Assembly: GCA_031272655.1 (NCBI GenBank)
Contig: JAISTJ010000184.1
Span: 1-9,537, forward strand
Direction of reading: 5' to 3'
DNA length: 9,537 nucleotides
Source: Tannerella sp.
Lineage (GTDB): Bacteria; Bacteroidota; Bacteroidia; Bacteroidales; Tannerellaceae
Translations under genes and position numbers: made by a program
Notes under the pieces: model-generated
Database searches by the model: none
The model's input: the letters and a program-made list of their open reading frames with translations, nothing else
What the model was told of the DNA's origin: nothing
Part shown: positions 7,072 to 9,537 of the stretch, piece after piece
Layout of the letters: the number at the start of each line of letters is the position of its first letter
Numbering within the stretch: the stretch's first letter is position 1

Positions 7072-8805
7072 CTACACAAGCGTCAGATCGAACGTCTCAC
7101 GTAGCTTTTCCAAGCTGGGGTACTTGTCTGCCAAGTATTTATATTTGTCGGTAGCGGTATAAATAATATCCTGCTCTTCCTTTTCGGTAATGATAATTTG
7201 CATTTTAATATGCTCATTATTAAGGTTTTTCCTGAGGAAAGACAGCAATTCGGCGCTGCAATCGGTCAATTCGTCGTTCTGGATAGGATTGTAAACGGCT
7301 ACTTCTAAGGTCAAATCCCCTTTCAGAACAGGCTGGCAGTTGAGAAGCGTGTTTTTCAAATGCTCTTTTGCCGCCGACAGACTTTCGGCGTATGCTATCC
7401 AAAATTTTATCAATTCCTCCTGCGTGAAATTTTTACCGGCGTTCTTGTTGCTAACAGGTTTATTATCAGGTGATTTCACGTCGGTAGTCTCCGCTGCGCC
7501 GGCTTTCATTAGTTCTTTGATTGAAGTTGAACGCCGCACTACAGGCTGTTGCGGCTGCGGTGCAGCTACGGGCGCGGCGGGTTTAGGTTGGGCAGGCGAT
7601 TGGGCAGGCGGTTGGGGGGCAGATGCGGCAGGTACAGGTGCAGACGCAGGTTCCGAGCCATCAAGTGGCTTAATCAGAGTTTTTTTTTTAGCCTCGTCTG
7701 AAGACGAAGAATTTGAAGTCAGCTGACATATCTGTATCAGCGTCAACTCAAGCAACAGCCGTTTATTGCGGCTGTTGCGGTAATCGAGGTCGCAACGGTT
7801 TGCTATATCTATCGCGTCAAAGAGCAAAGTATCGGGACAACGTTGCGCCATCATCTTGTAGCGGTCTCGCACCGCAGAACCTGCCTCAAACAGAACAAGC
7901 GTTGCTTCATCCTTGCATACAAGCAGGTCGCGGAAATGAGAAGCCAAACCGGTAATAACATTCTGACCATCAAAGCCTTTGCTTAATATTTCGTTAAGTG
8001 TTAGCAAACATGCACGGACGTCGCCACCAAGAGCCGCATCGGTCATACGAAAATAATATTCATAATCAAGGACGTTAAGATTCTCAATAACAGATTGGTA
8101 TGTTATATTACCATTAGTATAGCTCGCAACTTGATCGAAAATAGAAAGTGCGTCGCGCATACCGCCATCCGCTTTTTGCGCTATCACGTTTAATCCTTCT
8201 GTTTCGGCAGTTATATTTTCCTGAGCAGCAACATATTGCAGATGTTCAACAATATCGTCAACAGTTATCCTCGCAAAATCATACGTCTGGCAGCGTGAGA
8301 GAATAGTTGGTAGAATTTTTTGTTTTTCTGTAGTAGCCAAGATGAAAATGGCATGTGCAGGAGGCTCTTCAAGCGTCTTTAAAAAAGCGTTAAATGCCTG
8401 AGTAGAAAGCATGTGCACCTCATCTATGATAAACACTTTATATTTTCCAATTTGGACGCCTACGCGCACTTCTTCCGTCAACAGGCGGATATCGTCCACC
8501 GAATTGTTGGAAGCGGCGTCAAGTTCACGAATGTTGAAAGAGCGTTGTTCATTGAATGAGCGGCACGATTCACACTCGTTACATGCCTCTCCTTCAGAGG
8601 TGCGATTCTGACAATTTATAGTTTTAGCAAAAATACGGGCGCAGGAAGTCTTGCCAACGCCACGAGGTCCGCAAAACAGATATGCATGAGCGAGTTTGCC
8701 TGTCTGTATTGCGTTCTTCAAAGTAGTTGTAAGCGACTTTTGACCTACAACATCCCTGAATGTCGAGGGTCTGTATTTTCTTGCCGAAACGATATAATCT
8801 TCCAT
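7072..8805 (-). CDS. dnaX: DNA polymerase III subunit tau (gamma/tau)
   Basis: The 577-residue clamp-loader ATPase subunit, which loads the sliding clamp and, through its tail, links polymerase and helicase. The AAA+ core is complete: Walker A GPRGVGKT (46-53), a four-cysteine zinc module (C65, C75, C78, C81), Walker B VFIIDEVHML (124-133), sensor 1 ATTE (157-160) and the arginine-finger segment SRC (170-172). Domain III runs to about residue 365. A lysine run K373-K375, encoded by ten consecutive A residues, then leads into a Pro/Ala/Gln-rich linker (about 384-422) and a tau-specific C-terminal domain (about 455-577). The A10 run sits where a gamma form would end (see the separate entry). 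The ATG at 8805 gives the canonical start MEDYIVSARKYRPSTF. The gene is divergent from the FtsB-like gene and convergent with the GNAT-like gene. Confidence 0.97.
   Translation of the reverse strand: MEDYIVSARKYRPSTFRDVVGQKSLTTTLKNAIQTGKLAHAYLFCGPRGVGKTSCARIFAKTINCQNRTSEGEACNECESCRSFNEQRSFNIRELDAASNNSVDDIRLLTEEVRVGVQIGKYKVFIIDEVHMLSTQAFNAFLKTLEEPPAHAIFILATTEKQKILPTILSRCQTYDFARITVDDIVEHLQYVAAQENITAETEGLNVIAQKADGGMRDALSIFDQVASYTNGNITYQSVIENLNVLDYEYYFRMTDAALGGDVRACLLTLNEILSKGFDGQNVITGLASHFRDLLVCKDEATLVLFEAGSAVRDRYKMMAQRCPDTLLFDAIDIANRCDLDYRNSRNKRLLLELTLIQICQLTSNSSSSDEAKKKTLIKPLDGSEPASAPVPAASAPQPPAQSPAQPKPAAPVAAPQPQQPVVRRSTSIKELMKAGAAETTDVKSPDNKPVSNKNAGKNFTQEELIKFWIAYAESLSAAKEHLKNTLLNCQPVLKGDLTLEVAVYNPIQNDELTDCSAELLSFLRKNLNNEHIKMQIIITEKEEQDIIYTATDKYKYLADKYPSLEKLRETFDLTLV
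7656..7689 (-). promoter_or_regulatory. Putative slippage/frameshift site in dnaX (A10 run plus hairpin)
   Basis: On the coding (minus) strand an A10 run (7689-7680) spells AAA AAA AAA A in the zero frame, codons K373-K375 plus the first base of T376. One extra A, or a -1 ribosomal shift, reads AAC TCT GAT TAA and ends after N-S-D, giving about 378 residues. Loss of one A, or a +1 shift, reads CTC TGA and ends at about 376 residues. Nine bases after the run lies a 5-bp hairpin, AGCCA (7670-7666), loop CTTGA, TGGCT (7660-7656). Slippage on A runs in dnaX is known from Thermus, and a -1 frameshift at A-AAA-AAG from E. coli. Function here is inferred. Confidence 0.6.
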
Positions 8806-8825
8806 CTTTTTTCCTGATTTGCGTA

Positions 8826-8833
8826 CAAAAATA
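8826..8833 (-). promoter_or_regulatory. -7 box of the dnaX promoter
   Basis: Minus-strand TATTTTTG is an exact TAnnTTTG match, 20 bases upstream of the dnaX ATG at 8805. The leader would be about 15 nt and includes CAGGA, a weak Shine-Dalgarno-like stretch 8 to 12 bases before the start. The -33 region has only TTTTCG at about 21 bp spacing. The box lies 13 bp from the oppositely facing FtsB-like gene box, so the two promoters overlap. Confidence 0.5.
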
Positions 8834-8846
8834 CAAAATTTTTTTC

Positions 8847-8854
8847 TACTTTTG
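8847..8854 (+). promoter_or_regulatory. -7 box of the FtsB-like gene promoter
   Basis: TACTTTTG matches TAnnTTTG and lies 16 bases upstream of the ATG at 8871. A TTTG at 8818-8821 is 25 bp upstream, too far for a standard -33 element. Just downstream is a palindrome CGAAAA-C-TTTTCG (8855-8867) covering the expected transcription start. Confidence 0.48.
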
Positions 8855-8870
8855 CGAAAACTTTTCGAAG

Positions 8871-9170
8871 ATGTCCAAATTTATAGATTTTTATAAGAAA
8901 TACATTGCGCGACTTAACAAGTACTGGTTAGTTACAATTATTTTTTTTGTAATTACCTTTATGATAGGCGATTCCAATCTATATAACCGTTACCGCTACG
9001 ATGAAAAAATTCGTTCACTTGAGAATGAAATCAAACGTTATCGTGAGGATATAGAGCGTAATCGCAAGAAACTTGAGGAACTGCAGACCAGCAAAGACGG
9101 TCTGGAACAGTTTGCCCGGGAAGAGTACCTTATGAAAAAAGAAGACGAAGACCTCTTCATAGTAGAATAA
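8871..9170 (+). CDS. FtsB/DivIC-like septum formation initiator protein
   Basis: A 99-residue bitopic inner-membrane protein. It has a short basic cytoplasmic N-terminus (MSKFIDFYKKYIARLNKYW), one transmembrane helix (about 20-33), then a charged coiled coil in the periplasm (about 43-75, EIKRYREDIERNRKKLEEL). It ends in FAREEYLMKKEDEDLFIVE, where the REEY-x-M-K-K-x-x-E-D pattern is typical of FtsB/DivIC proteins. Such proteins join the FtsL/FtsQ division subcomplex that activates septal wall synthesis. The frame stays open upstream to 8760, but that extension would run into dnaX and lies upstream of the promoter box, so the ATG at 8871 is used. The size fits the family. It is followed after 28 bp by the convergent end of the T9SS cargo gene. 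Confidence 0.88.
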   Translation: MSKFIDFYKKYIARLNKYWLVTIIFFVITFMIGDSNLYNRYRYDEKIRSLENEIKRYREDIERNRKKLEELQTSKDGLEQFAREEYLMKKEDEDLFIVE

Positions 9171-9198
9171 CTCACAACACAAGTACCACGTCATTTAA

Positions 9199-9537
9199 TC
9201 AATCCCTAACAACAACTTTAACGCTTTCGCCGCCGCACCGGACAAAATAAATCCCCGCCTTAATGTTCTCAATACTAAACGCAAAGGGCGCTAAGCTCTT
9301 AAGACGCAAAGAATTATCATCTTCGCGACTTTGAGTCGTTCCGTTCTTAGCGTTCAGTATATTTTCCTGTAAATTCTGAAAATTCTGTAATTCTGTAAAT
9401 GAAGAATAAACAAGCCGCCCCATCAAATCAAACACCTCGACCCTGTCGCAAGTTGCCCCGCGCACGGATATTGTACCCGGCGCACTGCACCAAGCAAAGA
9501 AATTCTCATCTGAAGCAACCACTTCATTACCCACCGG
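9199..9537 (-). CDS. Probable T9SS cargo protein, C-terminal sorting domain only (enters from the right edge)
   Basis: The frame is open through base 9537, so this is the 3' end of a larger gene starting outside the window; the methionine at 9534 is not taken as a start. The last ~85 residues look like a type IX secretion (Por) C-terminal sorting domain: ISVRGATCDRVEVFDLMGRL, then IKAGIYFVRCGGESVKVVVRD at the very end. VxVFDLxGRLV and KAGIYFVR with a terminal KVVV are the hallmarks of the type A domain. This domain directs outer-membrane export through the Por machinery and is removed on the outside. The loop between the two halves is much longer than usual and is built from repeat-like DNA (9279-9400). 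The function of the cargo cannot be told from this part. Confidence 0.75.
   Translation of the reverse strand, partial: PVGNEVVASDENFFAWCSAPGTISVRGATCDRVEVFDLMGRLVYSSFTELQNFQNLQENILNAKNGTTQSREDDNSLRLKSLAPFAFSIENIKAGIYFVRCGGESVKVVVRD
9279..9400. repeat. Composite repeat-rich segment inside the T9SS sorting domain
   Basis: Several small repeats are packed here. ACGCAAAG occurs directly repeated at 9279-9286 and 9304-9311. CGCTAAG (9289-9295) has its complement CTTAGCG at 9346-9352. A short hairpin CGACT-TTG-AGTCG sits at 9326-9338. Three ATTCTG units lie in near-tandem at 9373-9378, 9382-9387 and 9390-9395. The stretch is read through in frame and encodes a low-complexity loop such as LQNFQNLQEN. 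It resembles the short interspersed repeats of intergenic DNA more than ordinary coding sequence. Confidence 0.5.

Noticed and set aside
7103..7116. Hairpin AGCTT-TTCC-AAGCT near the dnaX 3' end as a terminator for either convergent gene
   Set aside because: The stem is only five base pairs, has no U-tract on either strand and lies inside the dnaX coding region.
1..9537. A previously undescribed defence, mobile or biosynthetic system
   Set aside because: Every long gene falls into a known family, the genes have separate promoters, and no transposase, integrase, nuclease cassette or regular repeat array is visible.

Overview
The window looks like chromosomal DNA of a Bacteroidota, most likely a Bacteroidales. 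Three things point there: TAnnTTTG boxes of the Bacteroidetes primary-sigma type sit a short distance upstream of five genes; Shine-Dalgarno sequences are almost absent; and one partial gene ends in what looks like a type IX secretion (Por) C-terminal sorting domain. Base composition is moderate and even. I see no insertion sequence, phage gene, tRNA, rRNA or CRISPR array. Most of the region is ordinary housekeeping and cell-envelope content.

Layout. On the minus strand at the left edge is the first 34 codons of a DUF418/YeiB-like membrane protein (1-102), preceded by an SDF-family amino acid/cation symporter (151-1320) and a secreted two-domain M16 zinc peptidase (1410-4286). A divergent promoter region (4287-4392) separates these from two plus-strand genes: a PBP4/DacB-type D-Ala-D-Ala carboxypeptidase (4393-5889) and a GNAT-like protein (5943-7070). 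The GNAT-like gene meets dnaX (7072-8805, minus) tail to tail with one base between the stop codons. dnaX and a small FtsB/DivIC-like division gene (8871-9170, plus) share a 65-bp divergent promoter region. At the right edge is the C-terminal end of a probable T9SS cargo protein (minus, entering from outside the window).

Most genes appear to have their own promoter, so this is a set of short transcription units and not one pathway operon. The common thread is envelope and growth: a periplasmic protease, a peptidoglycan hydrolase, a septum protein and a replication clamp-loader subunit.

The most interesting signal is an A10 run in dnaX, placed at the boundary between the clamp-loader core and the tau-specific tail. 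Both alternative frames hit a stop within four codons of the run, and a small hairpin follows, as expected for programmed production of a short gamma form. Second is the symporter, which keeps the SDF fold signatures but has lost the NMDGT motif and the substrate-carboxylate arginine. Third is a repeat-rich in-frame insertion inside the T9SS sorting domain.
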